From an uncultured Clostridia bacterium (GTDB lineage: Bacteria > Bacillota > Clostridia > Peptostreptococcales > Anaerovoracaceae): DNA of 56,317 nt. The position numbers and the translations under genes are program-made. The DNA lies in contig CALZOZ010000004.1 of the NCBI GenBank assembly GCA_945828095.1, forward strand, positions 1-56,317, written 5' to 3'. Shown piece after piece: positions 41,800-50,373 of this stretch. The notes below the pieces were generated by a model that was given only the letters and a program-made list of their open reading frames with translations, was not told the origin of the DNA and made no database searches. Position 1 is the first letter of the stretch; each line of letters begins with the position of its first letter.

Positions 41800-42021
41800 A
41801 TGAATACGCTGAAGAATGCGAAGATCGGCGAGACAGTAAAGGTGATAAGACTCCACGGTGAGGGAGCCGTTAAACGACGCATCATGGATATGGGCATCAC
41901 CAGAGGAACCGAGGTGTTCATACGGAAAGTCGCACCACTGGGTGACCCTATAGAAGTAACAGTGAGAGGATATGAATTGTCACTGCGAAAGGCAGATGCA
42001 GAAATGATTGAAGTTGAGTAA
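41800..42021 (+). CDS. feoA: FeoA (second copy)
   Basis: A 73-residue FeoA-domain protein: KIGETVKVIRLHGEGAVKRRIMDMGITRGTEVFIRKVAPLGDPIEVTVRGYELSLRKADAEMIEVE. It is closer to textbook FeoA (GDPIEVxxRGYxLSLRKxDA) than the first copy. RBS AAAGGAGGGAG. Two tandem feoA genes before feoB are common in clostridia; the pair probably acts as separate subunits on the FeoB GTPase domain. Confidence 0.95.
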   Translation: MNTLKNAKIGETVKVIRLHGEGAVKRRIMDMGITRGTEVFIRKVAPLGDPIEVTVRGYELSLRKADAEMIEVE

Positions 42022-42036
42022 TTTTTTTTAAAGCAT

Positions 42037-42054
42037 GGTTAGCAAATGCTAACC
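42037..42054. promoter_or_regulatory. Third feo operator, inside the operon
   Basis: GGTTAGCAAATGCTAACC is identical to operator 1 and sits between the second feoA and feoB, within the transcribed region. It could act as a roadblock operator for the repressor. Confidence 0.8.
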
Positions 42055-42075
42055 AGGAAAGCGAGGAAGAAACAT

Positions 42076-44535
42076 ATGAATTTGCGAATTGCCCTTGCAG
42101 GCAACCCTAACAGTGGCAAAACCACATTGTTTAATGCGCTGACAGGCTCCAACCAGTTTGTGGGAAACTGGCCGGGCGTTACCGTGGAGAAGAAAGAGGG
42201 TAAATTAAAAAAACATTATGGCGTGACCATCACCGACCTTCCGGGAATCTACTCTCTTTCCCCATACACTCTGGAAGAGGTTGTTGCCAGAAAATATCTT
42301 ATAGGTGAGCGTCCCGACGCCATTCTTAACATCATTGACGGTACCAATCTTGAGAGAAACCTTTATCTTACCACTCAGCTCACCGAGCTTGGGATTCCTG
42401 TAGTAATCGCTATCAACATGATGGATATAGTGAAGAAAAACGGGGATAAAATCAATACAGAGGAGCTTTCAAGAACCCTGGGCTGCAAGGTAGTGGAGAT
42501 ATCCGCGCTTAAAGGCACCGGTGTAATGGAGGCGGCAGAAGCGGCTATTGATGCTGCACAGAATGGAAAGACCGTTCCTATGCATACGTTTTCCGGTACA
42601 GTGGAGCATGCGCTTGCCCATATCGAAGAGGCGGTGGTACACAGCATGCCGGAGGAACAGCAGAGATGGTACGCAATCAAACTTTTTGAAAGAGACGACA
42701 AGGTGACAGACCAGGTGAAGCTAGCTCCGTCCGTTCTGGCTCATATCGAAGAAGATATCAGAGCCGTAGAGAATGAGATGGATGATGACGCTGAATCAAT
42801 AATCACCAATGAGAGATACATATATATCGGCGAAATAATAAAGAGGTGCTATAAAAAGAAATCATCGGGAAGCCTTTCAGGTTCTGACAAAATTGATAGG
42901 GTGGTCACGAACCGCTGGCTGGGACTTCCTGTATTTGCAGTTGTCATGTTTTTGGTGTATTATATTTCTATGGTTACTGTGGGAAGTGCAGCCACAGACT
43001 GGGCCAACGACGGCCTGTTCGGAGACGGCTGGCACCTGCTGGGAATCGGATCAGCTGAATATGGCCAGGCTGCAGAAGAATACGGAGATGCAGCTCTTAT
43101 AGCAGACGGATATGAAGCATATATTGAAGAAAACGGAACTGCGCCTTCGGGCAGCTTTACCTATGAGGTGGCTGATGAGGAGACACTGGAGGTTACCGTG
43201 GAAACTGCAAGTCTTGCAGATTATGAAGATGCACTGGCAGTAATGGAAAAATACGGTGAAGAACCTGACCCGGCTGGATACGGTGTGTGGGTTCCCGGTA
43301 TTCCGGTTCTGGTTGGAAACGGCCTTGAAGCTGCGGGGGCAGATGACTGGCTGGCAGGCCTTATCAATGATGGTATTGTTGCAGGCGTAGGTGCAGTCCT
43401 GGGATTCGTGCCACAGATGCTGGTGCTGTTTCTTCTTCTGGCTTTCCTGGAGGCATGTGGCTACATGGCGCGTATAGCTTTCGTACTGGACCGTATATTC
43501 CGTAAGTTCGGCCTTTCCGGAAAGTCATTCATACCGATGCTTATCGGAACAGGCTGCGGCATACCGGGAGTCATGGCATCTCGCACCATAGAAAACGAGC
43601 GTGACCGCCGCATGACTATCATGACAACAACTTTTATCCCTTGCGGGGCAAAGGTGCCGTTTATATCCATGGTAGCAGGAGCTATCTTTGGAGGTGCCGC
43701 ATGGGTTGCAACCTCAGCATATTTCGTGGGCATGGCGGCTATAATTCTTTCCGGAATCATGCTTAAAAAAACAAAAAGATTTGCAGGAGATCCTGCGCCT
43801 TTTGTTATGGAACTACCGGCATATCACATGCCGACGGTAAGCAACGTTTTACGTTCCATGTGGGAGCGGGGATGGTCCTTCATAAAGAAGGCGGGAACTA
43901 TAATACTGCTTTCTACCATAGTGATCTGGTTTACAACCTATTTCGGCTTTACATCTGACGGTTTCAGAATGCTTGCAGAGGAGGAGATGGATCAGTCCAT
44001 CCTGGCGTCCATCGGCGGAGCTATAGCCTGGATATTCGCACCTTTAGGCTGGGGCAGCTGGCAGGCAGCTGTAGCATCAATCACAGGTCTTGTGGCAAAG
44101 GAAAACATTGTAGGCACCATGGGCATTCTTTATCCGGGAGGATGGCCGGAGATAGGCGCAAAATTCACCGATGTCAGCGGATATTCCTTCCTGGTGTTCA
44201 ACCTTCTGTGTGCTCCTTGTTTCGCAGCTATCGGCGCCATCAGAAGAGAAATGAACAATGCCGGATGGACATGGTTTGCAATCGGATACCAGTGCGGCTT
44301 TGCTTATGCTGTAGCCTTGATGGTAAATCAGTTCGGCAATGCTTTTACAGGAAACGTGAATATAATCGGTTTGGTAGCAGCTGTTGCTATTCTGGTATTC
44401 ATGATTTACATGTTGTTCAAGCCATATAAGGAGGCTGACAGACTGGAAAGAAAGATTGCGGCTGCAGAAACCGGCATCAATCATAAGAAAGAACAGGAGG
44501 CAGAAAAATGTTCACATGGATTTACGAAAATTTAG
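42076..44535 (+). CDS. feoB: Ferrous iron transporter FeoB
   Basis: An 819-residue iron permease. It has an N-terminal GTPase with G1 GNPNSGKTTLFN (about 8-19), G3 DLPGIYSL and G4 NMMD, a guanine-dissociation-inhibitor-like helical domain, then about eight membrane helices with two Gate motifs (GTGCGIPGVMASR, LCAPCFAAIGA). The first extracytoplasmic loop is enlarged by about 80 acidic residues (roughly 315-420, AEYGQAAEEYGDAA). ATG 42076 has AGGAAG upstream; ATG 42046 is inside operator 3. Fourth-position partner FeoB-associated protein follows. Confidence 0.96.
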   Translation: MNLRIALAGNPNSGKTTLFNALTGSNQFVGNWPGVTVEKKEGKLKKHYGVTITDLPGIYSLSPYTLEEVVARKYLIGERPDAILNIIDGTNLERNLYLTTQLTELGIPVVIAINMMDIVKKNGDKINTEELSRTLGCKVVEISALKGTGVMEAAEAAIDAAQNGKTVPMHTFSGTVEHALAHIEEAVVHSMPEEQQRWYAIKLFERDDKVTDQVKLAPSVLAHIEEDIRAVENEMDDDAESIITNERYIYIGEIIKRCYKKKSSGSLSGSDKIDRVVTNRWLGLPVFAVVMFLVYYISMVTVGSAATDWANDGLFGDGWHLLGIGSAEYGQAAEEYGDAALIADGYEAYIEENGTAPSGSFTYEVADEETLEVTVETASLADYEDALAVMEKYGEEPDPAGYGVWVPGIPVLVGNGLEAAGADDWLAGLINDGIVAGVGAVLGFVPQMLVLFLLLAFLEACGYMARIAFVLDRIFRKFGLSGKSFIPMLIGTGCGIPGVMASRTIENERDRRMTIMTTTFIPCGAKVPFISMVAGAIFGGAAWVATSAYFVGMAAIILSGIMLKKTKRFAGDPAPFVMELPAYHMPTVSNVLRSMWERGWSFIKKAGTIILLSTIVIWFTTYFGFTSDGFRMLAEEEMDQSILASIGGAIAWIFAPLGWGSWQAAVASITGLVAKENIVGTMGILYPGGWPEIGAKFTDVSGYSFLVFNLLCAPCFAAIGAIRREMNNAGWTWFAIGYQCGFAYAVALMVNQFGNAFTGNVNIIGLVAAVAILVFMIYMLFKPYKEADRLERKIAAAETGINHKKEQEAEKCSHGFTKI

Positions 44536-44681
44536 GGACAATCATCATAGGGGCTATACTGGCGGCAGTAGTTGCTGCTGTCATAGTGCATATGATCCAC
44601 AATAAAAAGAAAGGCAGATCCTCATGCGGCTGCGGATGTTCAAGCTGCGCCATAAATGGAACATGCCATCCTAAAAAATAG
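44508..44681 (+). CDS. FeoB-associated Cys-rich membrane protein
   Basis: A 57-residue small protein with an N-terminal transmembrane helix (about 9-29, LGTIIIGAILAAVVAAVIV), a basic stretch (HNKKKGRSS) and a Cys-rich tail with CGCGCSSCAINGTC. It matches the FeoB-associated Cys-rich family (PF12669), proposed to help iron handling. ATG 44508 lies inside the feoB end with AGGAGG upstream. It is the last gene of the feo operon. Confidence 0.93.
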   Translation: MFTWIYENLGTIIIGAILAAVVAAVIVHMIHNKKKGRSSCGCGCSSCAINGTCHPKK

Positions 44682-44758
44682 ACGATATAATACCATACTG
44701 CCGGAAGGACGGAGATCCGTTGAACGGCTCATAGTAAATGAAGCATAGTGATATTGTC

Positions 44759-44787
44759 TTGAAGCATAAAAAGCAGAGTGGTATAAT
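44759..44787 (+). promoter_or_regulatory. Promoter of the ZIP gene
   Basis: TTGAAG (44759-44764), 17-base spacer, TATAAT (44782-44787), 45 bases before the ATG. No metal-repressor box is visible here, unlike the feo operon. Confidence 0.8.
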
Positions 44788-44832
44788 AATACAAAAAAAT
44801 ACGTTATTGCTTTGAAGAAATCAGGTGACTAA

Positions 44833-45618
44833 ATGACTTTATATGCATTTTACGGAATCATGATTCCGTTTCTTGGTACTGCGCTGGGAGCTTCCTGCGT
44901 CCTCTTTATGAAAAATGCCATGAGTGACCGGCTGCAGAGGGCACTTTCCGGCTTTGCTGCCGGGGTAATGGTGGCAGCTTCTGTGTGGAGCCTCATAATA
45001 CCGGCAATTCAGCAGGCAGAGGAAAGTATGGGCAAGCTGTCTTTCGTTCCGGCCGCAGTGGGTTTCTGGGCGGGAATTCTATTTCTGCTACTTCTGGACC
45101 ACATAATTCCTCATTTACATATAAACTCTGATGAGGCGGAGGGCCCTAAGAGCCGTCTGCAAAAGACCACTATGCTTGTACTGGCAGTTACTCTTCATAA
45201 CATCCCGGAGGGCATGGCAGTAGGTGTGGTCTATGCCGGATATATTACGGGAAATTCCAATATTACAGCCATGGGGGCGCTGGCTCTTTCTCTGGGCATT
45301 GCTATTCAGAATTTTCCCGAGGGAGCTATCATTTCCATGCCCCTTCGGGCGGAAGGCGTAAAAAAACACAAGGCCTTCCTGAGCGGTGCTGCCTCCGGTA
45401 TAGTTGAGCCTGTTGGCGCTCTTATTACCATTGCGGCTGCAAGCCTTGTGATTCCTTTGCTCCCGTATCTTCTCAGCTTTGCCGCAGGGGCAATGCTGTA
45501 TGTGGTAGTTGAGGAGCTGATTCCCGAAATGTCTGCGGGTAAGCACTCTAACATCGGTACGGTGTTCTTCGCTGTGGGATTCAGCGTAATGATGATTCTT
45601 GATGTGGCTCTGGGTTGA
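44833..45618 (+). CDS. ZIP-family metal transporter
   Basis: A 261-residue, about eight-helix divalent-metal importer of the ZIP (ZupT-like) family. Binding-site motifs are HNIPEGMAVGVVYAGYI (helix 4) and IAIQNFPEGAIISMPL (helix 5), and a short His-containing loop (DHIIPHLHI) precedes them. The metal may be zinc, iron or manganese. RBS AGGTGA is moderate. It is convergent with rnhA, and the two stop codons are two bases apart without a clear terminator. Confidence 0.93.
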   Translation: MTLYAFYGIMIPFLGTALGASCVLFMKNAMSDRLQRALSGFAAGVMVAASVWSLIIPAIQQAEESMGKLSFVPAAVGFWAGILFLLLLDHIIPHLHINSDEAEGPKSRLQKTTMLVLAVTLHNIPEGMAVGVVYAGYITGNSNITAMGALALSLGIAIQNFPEGAIISMPLRAEGVKKHKAFLSGAASGIVEPVGALITIAAASLVIPLLPYLLSFAAGAMLYVVVEELIPEMSAGKHSNIGTVFFAVGFSVMMILDVALG

Positions 45619-45620
45619 TA

Positions 45621-46166
45621 TCAGCCCCGGGCCTTTTTTATTCCCTCGTTTGCCAGTTCATCGGCACGCTTGTTCATCTGAGTTATATATTTAAAGTCCT
45701 CGAAGGAAAAGCGTGCTCCGTTCCACTCAACGAATTTGGCGTAGAGCTTATCGAAATCGGTGGACTTGCTTTCCAGATTCACATGACCTTTTACGCGGTA
45801 AAACCTCACATCATGAAGACGCACAAGAGCCAGCAGTTCCTCCCAGAGTTCCCGGTTTTCGACAGGCTTTTTAGCGGCGTTGCGCCAGCGGTTCTTTTCC
45901 CAGGACTCGTACCACTTTTCGCGAAAACAGTTGGAAACATAGGCGCTGTCAGAAAACACCTCTATGGTGCGCCCGGTGCCCTTGATGGCTTTAAGGGCTT
46001 CGATTACAGCAGTCAGTTCCATGCGGTTGTTGGTAGTGTTTGCCTGGCCGCCGAAGAGTTCCTTCTGATGTTCGCCGTACTCCAGGATGGCACCCCAGCC
46101 CCCGAAGTTTTCCTTTTCCTGATTGCCTGAGCAGGCTCCGTCCGTATAAATTCTCAAAATCGCCAT
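45621..46166 (-). CDS. rnhA: Ribonuclease HI
   Basis: Degrades RNA in RNA-DNA hybrids. The 181 residues show the catalytic acids in IYTDGACSGN (Asp9), NNRMELTAVIEAL (Glu), VFSDSAYVSN (Asp) and the C-terminal NKRADELANEG (Asp). The basic protrusion KWYESWEKNRWRNAAKKPVEN identifies RNase HI. About 25 residues longer than E. coli RNase HI, because of an insert after VKGHVNLESKSTDFDKLYAKFVEWNG. RBS GGAGGGAAA. Confidence 0.94.
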   Translation of the reverse strand: MAILRIYTDGACSGNQEKENFGGWGAILEYGEHQKELFGGQANTTNNRMELTAVIEALKAIKGTGRTIEVFSDSAYVSNCFREKWYESWEKNRWRNAAKKPVENRELWEELLALVRLHDVRFYRVKGHVNLESKSTDFDKLYAKFVEWNGARFSFEDFKYITQMNKRADELANEGIKKARG

Positions 46167-46312
46167 GTTTTCCCTCCGAATTTCTTATATTCTGCTAACA
46201 GCTAATTATATTATGACTTATTTTAATGGATTTTACAACGAAAAAATGGTATACTTATTGGCGGCGCCTGTAACGGGTAGCCCTAAGAGTCAAGAAAAAG
46301 GAAGTTACATAT

Positions 46313-47122
46313 ATGGAGCTTGGATTACAGACACTTGCCAGCAGCAGCTCCGGCAACAGTTATCTCATAAAAAGTGAAAATACGAATATAATTCTCGACA
46401 TCGGGATAGGAATAAAGAAACTTAACGAAAAGCTGGCGGAAACGCGGCTCAGGCCCGAAGAAATCAGCGGTGTGCTCCTTACCCATGAACACATCGACCA
46501 TGTGAGAAGCCTGGGGGCACTGATACGCAAGTCTTCAGACGTGACCGTATATGCCACCAGAGGGACTATAGGTGCGGTTGTTGAAAAAACTTCAGGTCTC
46601 GGCAGCACACGGTTCGTGCCGGTGACAGGAGGAGAAGATTTTATGGTGGGGGACATCAGGGTTATTCCCTTCAACGTATCCCATGACACTGCCGAGCCGG
46701 TGGCCTATGCCTTCGAAAAGGGCGGTCGCAAGGCTGCGGTGGTAACCGATACGGGTTTTGTCAGTGACGAAATTTTCGAGAATATAAAGGACGCGGATCT
46801 GCTGGTGCTTGAAGCCAATCATGAGAGGAATATTCTCTTGTACGGCAGATATCCATATCCTGTGAAACACAGAATCCTAAGCGATTTAGGCCATCTTTCC
46901 AACGAAGCGGCGGCGGAGTGTCTCATTCGCATGCTGACTGAACTTGGAGGCAGCAAAGTACCAAGGGTGCTTCTCGCTCATCTGAGTAAGGAAAACAACA
47001 CACCTCAACAGGCCATGATTACGGTCCGGAATCTTCTGGAGGAAGAGGGTTTCTACATAGGAAAGGATCTGGAGCTTGAGGTTGTAGACAGAGAAGAAAC
47101 AGGAAGGTTTTTGGTGGTGTAG
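46313..47122 (+). CDS. walJ: MBL-fold exonuclease WalJ (YycJ)
   Basis: A 269-residue metallo-beta-lactamase-fold protein of the YycJ/WalJ type, a 5'-3' DNA exonuclease linked to mismatch repair in Bacillus-like species. The metal motif THEHIDH is at about 57-63, with NVSHDTAEPVAYAF, VVTDTGFV and ANHERNILLYGRYPYPVKHRI; LSDLGHLSN and LLAHLSKENN complete the site. RBS AAAAAGGAAG. Usually found with the WalKR operon; here only rlmH follows. A TATACT (46250-46255) lies upstream. Confidence 0.92.
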   Translation: MELGLQTLASSSSGNSYLIKSENTNIILDIGIGIKKLNEKLAETRLRPEEISGVLLTHEHIDHVRSLGALIRKSSDVTVYATRGTIGAVVEKTSGLGSTRFVPVTGGEDFMVGDIRVIPFNVSHDTAEPVAYAFEKGGRKAAVVTDTGFVSDEIFENIKDADLLVLEANHERNILLYGRYPYPVKHRILSDLGHLSNEAAAECLIRMLTELGGSKVPRVLLAHLSKENNTPQQAMITVRNLLEEEGFYIGKDLELEVVDREETGRFLVV

Positions 47123-47124
47123 GA

Positions 47125-47604
47125 ATGAACATTCAGATAATATGTATTGGTAAATTAAAAGAAAAATACTGGACCGATGCGGTGGGCGAATATATGAAAA
47201 GGCTGTCCCGCTATGCTTCTGTGGAAATTGTGGAACTGAAAGAATCCAGGCTCCCCGACAAAGCCGGACCTGCAGAGGAGGAAAAGGTCAAGACGGAGGA
47301 AGGCCGTGAAATCCTCAAGTCAATCAAGGACGGAACCTATGTTGTCACTCTGGAAATTCAGGGGAAACAGCTTTCCTCGGAAGAACTGGCAGCGAAAATA
47401 GAAGGGCTTGGTCTCGAAGGAAAGAGCGATGTGGCCTTCGTCATCGGCGGAAGCCTTGGGCTTTCTCCGGAGGTCAGCAAGAGGGCGGACTACAAGTTGT
47501 CTTTCTCTAAAATGACTTTTCCGCATCAGATGATGCGAGTGGTGCTCATGGAGCAGATTTACAGGAGCTTCAAAATTATAAGGCACGAGGCCTATCATAA
47601 GTAA
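47125..47604 (+). CDS. rlmH: 23S rRNA pseudouridine-1915 N3-methyltransferase RlmH
   Basis: A SPOUT-class dimeric enzyme that N3-methylates pseudouridine 1915. The 159 residues show MNIQIICIGKLKEKYW, the SAM-knot FVIGGSLGLSPEV and SFSKMTFPHQMMRVVLMEQIYRSFKIIRHEAYHK. The ending is the family invariant, so the protein is complete. It starts two bases after the walJ stop, a common walJ-rlmH pair near the origin. Confidence 0.97.
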   Translation: MNIQIICIGKLKEKYWTDAVGEYMKRLSRYASVEIVELKESRLPDKAGPAEEEKVKTEEGREILKSIKDGTYVVTLEIQGKQLSSEELAAKIEGLGLEGKSDVAFVIGGSLGLSPEVSKRADYKLSFSKMTFPHQMMRVVLMEQIYRSFKIIRHEAYHK

Positions 47605-47858
47605 GGATGGAATAGTGCCATGCACTACGGGGTTCATGGCTATCGGCGGCGAAAAGTGCCATGCGGACAGAATGGTTTGAAATTAGGAACTTTGTCCGTG
47701 TTTTAGCACAAAAAAGCGGACAAACCAGCCTCAAAAGCGGACAAATGGCACACGATGGAATAAAAAGTAATGGAAAAGCCCTTCAAGGACAAATTTTTCA
47801 TGGAAAAACGGACAAAAACGATGTTTACTTGAGATTTTGTCCGTTTGCGTTTTTTGCA
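47605..47858. repeat. Intergenic region with clustered CGGACAAA/TTTGTCCG motifs
   Basis: No credible gene. TTTGTCCG (47691-47698), CGGACAAA (47717-47724, 47738-47745, 47809-47816), AGGACAAA (47786-47793) and TTTGTCCG (47836-47843) recur, and GCGGACAG is at 47662-47669. AAACGGACAAAA (47806-47817) pairs with TTTTGTCCGTTT (47835-47846) as a 12-bp stem, followed by GCGTTTTTT, which may terminate rlmH transcription. GTGCCATGC also occurs twice (about 47615 and 47656). Confidence 0.7.
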
Positions 47859-47888
47859 TTGCAGAGGACACAGGGGATGTGGTATCAT
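47859..47888 (+). promoter_or_regulatory. Possible promoter of the unknown gene at 47918
   Basis: TTGCAG (47859-47864), 18-base spacer, TATCAT (47883-47888), immediately after the terminator-like hairpin. The RBS GGGAGG (47906-47911) follows. Moderate match. Confidence 0.45.
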
Positions 47889-47917
47889 TTTTATAAATAT
47901 ACTATGGGAGGTGCAAT

Positions 47918-48919
47918 ATGGATAAATGGATTGTGACATACCGGGGAGGATTCATGACCAATGCAGGCCCGACATGCGAAGAGATTAAGGTGGAAAAGAC
48001 ATTCCTGTGGGGTGATGAACGCTGGCACATACCGTCGGTATATGTATGCGACGAAGGAATTGTTATAGACTTTTGCGTGGAAAGGCCACCGCAGTTGTTT
48101 AAAGAATATGTGAACAAATGGGATCTTCTTCACTCCAGAAGGGATGACTTTACTCGTGAGCAGCTTATGCAGATTGAAAACGAGAACCCTGATAACATAG
48201 GATTTGACACCGAGATAAGGGTAAACGGAGAGGAATTGTGCTATAGGCAGGATTTCGGTATATATTATGTTCCCCAGGACTGCATGCCGGGTTATTTCGG
48301 AAAGGATAAGGCGGCCAAATCAGCCATGGAGCATTACGGTCTCGACACATCTATTGGTTGGGTAATACGCAGATATGTCTTTGGATGGGAAGGCTTTGGT
48401 TCTGCAATTGAAACGTTGACAATAAAAATGAAGAGAAGAACGGTTGAACTGCCGGGAATTCATTTTTCTACACCTGAGAATGGTGAGAGTATTGTTTTTA
48501 ATCATCCGGTAACCGAGACGGAACACAAGCTGACTGTACAGGAGTGTGTTTGCCGGAAACTGGAGGGACACTGTGATGATGAAGATATAGAATACCCTAT
48601 ATTCTACACAGATTTGTTGTATACTCTGGATCCTGACCTTCCTGAAAATAGTTTCAGAATTCAGGATTATAACGATGGGGATGATCCGAGAACGAAAAAA
48701 GCAGGCCAAGAAAAATCCCAGCCTGCTGCAATGGGTTATGCTGCTGTTGTAATGTTGACACCGGACAATGATGAGCCGGAAATTGTTAATGCAGATGGTT
48801 CCACTGCCAGAATACACACATCCTTCTCCCATTTTTATTTTGAACCGAAAGAGAACATAGAGTGGTATATGATTTTTAATCATAAGATAATGGAGGATAT
48901 TGATATCCGGGTTATATAA
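47918..48919 (+). CDS. Unrecognised 333-residue protein
   Basis: I do not recognise this protein. No signal peptide or membrane helix is visible, so it is probably cytoplasmic. It is rich in Trp, Tyr, Asp and Glu, with three Cys in CVCRKLEGHCDDEDIEYP and several aromatic-rich beta-like stretches (IGWVIRRYVFGWEGFG, SFSHFYFEPKENIEWYMIF). ATG 47918 has GGGAGG at six bases. The codon use looks like that of its neighbours. Its end overlaps the convergent Rrf2 gene by eight bases. No neighbour suggests a role. Confidence 0.78.
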   Translation: MDKWIVTYRGGFMTNAGPTCEEIKVEKTFLWGDERWHIPSVYVCDEGIVIDFCVERPPQLFKEYVNKWDLLHSRRDDFTREQLMQIENENPDNIGFDTEIRVNGEELCYRQDFGIYYVPQDCMPGYFGKDKAAKSAMEHYGLDTSIGWVIRRYVFGWEGFGSAIETLTIKMKRRTVELPGIHFSTPENGESIVFNHPVTETEHKLTVQECVCRKLEGHCDDEDIEYPIFYTDLLYTLDPDLPENSFRIQDYNDGDDPRTKKAGQEKSQPAAMGYAAVVMLTPDNDEPEIVNADGSTARIHTSFSHFYFEPKENIEWYMIFNHKIMEDIDIRVI

Positions 48920-49337
48920 CATAATTATCCGCCGGCGATGATGCCATCAGATCCGCAATTGTTCTGCCTTCAAAGAAGCTTCGGATGGTATCGTAATACT
49001 CTTTCCACATAGGCAGGGTGCGACACTCCCCGGCTCTAGGGCAAGGCTCGGCATTCTGTCCCAAGCAGGAAACCGGGGCAAGGTCTCCCTCGGCGGCTTG
49101 CAAAACCTCCAAAACTGTATACTCATCGGGCTCGCGGGTAAGCTGATATCCGCCGCCTTTGCCATGGAGCCCCTTTACAAGGTTGTTCTTAGTTAACACA
49201 GGCATAATACGTTCTATATATTTCAGCGAAATTTCTTGACGGGCAGCCACTTCCTTCATAGGGATGAAGCCGCCGTTTCTGTGTTCTGCCAGATCTATCA
49301 TAATACGCAGAGCGTATCTTCCTTTAGTTGAAATCAT
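48912..49337 (-). CDS. Rrf2-family regulator with Cys triad (IscR/CymR-like)
   Basis: 141 residues. The winged helix YALRIMIDLAEHRNGGFIPMKEVAARQEISLKYIERI is the Rrf2 DNA-binding region, followed by GLHGKGGGYQL. Three Cys (CLGQNAEPCPRAGEC, spacing C-x7-C-x5-C) could bind an Fe-S cluster as in IscR; Bacillus CymR lacks this triad. It follows cysK by 34 bases, so cotranscription and a role in cysteine or Fe-S control are likely. It could be called either IscR-like or CymR-like. Confidence 0.9.
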   Translation of the reverse strand: MISTKGRYALRIMIDLAEHRNGGFIPMKEVAARQEISLKYIERIMPVLTKNNLVKGLHGKGGGYQLTREPDEYTVLEVLQAAEGDLAPVSCLGQNAEPCPRAGECRTLPMWKEYYDTIRSFFEGRTIADLMASSPADNYVI

Positions 49338-49371
49338 GTTAAATATGTCCTTTGAAATTATATTATTTGCG

Positions 49372-50304
49372 TTAATCCTGGAATAACGGTGTGGAAAGAT
49401 ATCTGTCGCCTGTGTCAGGAAGCAGAGCTACGATGGTTTTGCCTTCGTTTTCAGGGCGTTTTGCAAGCTCTATAGCTGCATAGAGTGCTGCACCTGATGA
49501 AATTCCCACCAGCACGCCTTCACTCTTGCCCAGAAGCTTTCCTGTTTCAAATGAATCCTCGTTAGATACAGGGAACACTTCATCGTATACGGTGGTATTA
49601 AGGACATCAGGAACGAAGCCTGCACCAATACCCTGGATTTTGTGTGCTCCTGCTTTACCCTCTGAAAGAACCGGAGAATCCTTAGGTTCAACAGCAACCA
49701 CCTTAACATCCGGATTCTTAGACTTGAGATATTCGCCGGTACCCGTAATAGTACCGCCGGTACCCACCCCGGCCACAAAAATGTCAACATTGCCGTCGGT
49801 ATCTTCGTAAATTTCAGGTCCTGTAGTCTCAAAGTGAGCCTTAGGGTTGGCAGGATTTACAAACTGTCCCGGGATGAAGCTGCTTGGGATTTCCTTTGCA
49901 AGCTCCTCTGCCTTGGCAATAGCGCCTGTCATTCCTTTGGAACCCTCTGAAAGCACCAGTTCTGCGCCGTAGGCCTTCATAAGCTGTCTGCGCTCTACTG
50001 ACATGGTTTCAGGCATTACGATGATGATGCGGTATCCTCTGGCTGCAGCCACTGCCGCCAGGCCGATTCCCGTGTTGCCGCTGGTTGGTTCGATGATTAC
50101 TGAGCCCGGCTTTAAGGCACCTGAGGCCTCTGCGTCATCTATCATGGCTTTAGCCACTCTGTCCTTAACAGAGCCTGCGGGATTGAAGTATTCAAGCTTG
50201 GCAAGGATTGTGGCCTTGAGACCAAGGTTTTTTTCTAAATTAGTGAGTTCTAAAAGCGGGGTTTTGCCGATTAACTGGTCGGCGGATGTAAAAATCTTAG
50301 ACAT
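49372..50304 (-). CDS. cysK: Cysteine synthase CysK
   Basis: Makes cysteine from O-acetylserine and sulfide. The 310-residue protein has PLP Lys47 in [11 protein letters not shown], the substrate loop [11 protein letters not shown], the phosphate loop [15 protein letters not shown] and the C-terminal [12 protein letters not shown], all canonical. ATG 50304 has GGGAGAA upstream; the longer frame to 50340 has no SD. In Bacillus CysK also binds CymR, so its coupling to an Rrf2 gene here is suggestive. Confidence 0.96.
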   Translation of the reverse strand: MSKIFTSADQLIGKTPLLELTNLEKNLGLKATILAKLEYFNPAGSVKDRVAKAMIDDAEASGALKPGSVIIEPTSGNTGIGLAAVAAARGYRIIIVMPETMSVERRQLMKAYGAELVLSEGSKGMTGAIAKAEELAKEIPSSFIPGQFVNPANPKAHFETTGPEIYEDTDGNVDIFVAGVGTGGTITGTGEYLKSKNPDVKVVAVEPKDSPVLSEGKAGAHKIQGIGAGFVPDVLNTTVYDEVFPVSNEDSFETGKLLGKSEGVLVGISSGAALYAAIELAKRPENEGKTIVALLPDTGDRYLSTPLFQD

Positions 50305-50373
50305 TGTATTATTCTCCCTTCTGATGTATGAATTATGCATCTAGCATATCAAGCATATTTACCTACTGGATTG

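Noticed and set aside
45615..46130. 171-codon plus-strand frame opposite rnhA
   Set aside because: Exact antisense of a complete RNase HI with all catalytic residues; composition not protein-like.
47691..47846. Possible CRISPR array
   Set aside because: The repeated unit is only about 8 bases, occurs on both strands, and the spacing varies from 13 to 64 bases.
47661..47936. 91-codon plus-strand frame over the CGGACAAA cluster
   Set aside because: Its repeated Lys-Ser-Gly-Gln segments only reflect the DNA repeats, it has no SD, and it runs through the hairpin and into the real gene at 47918.
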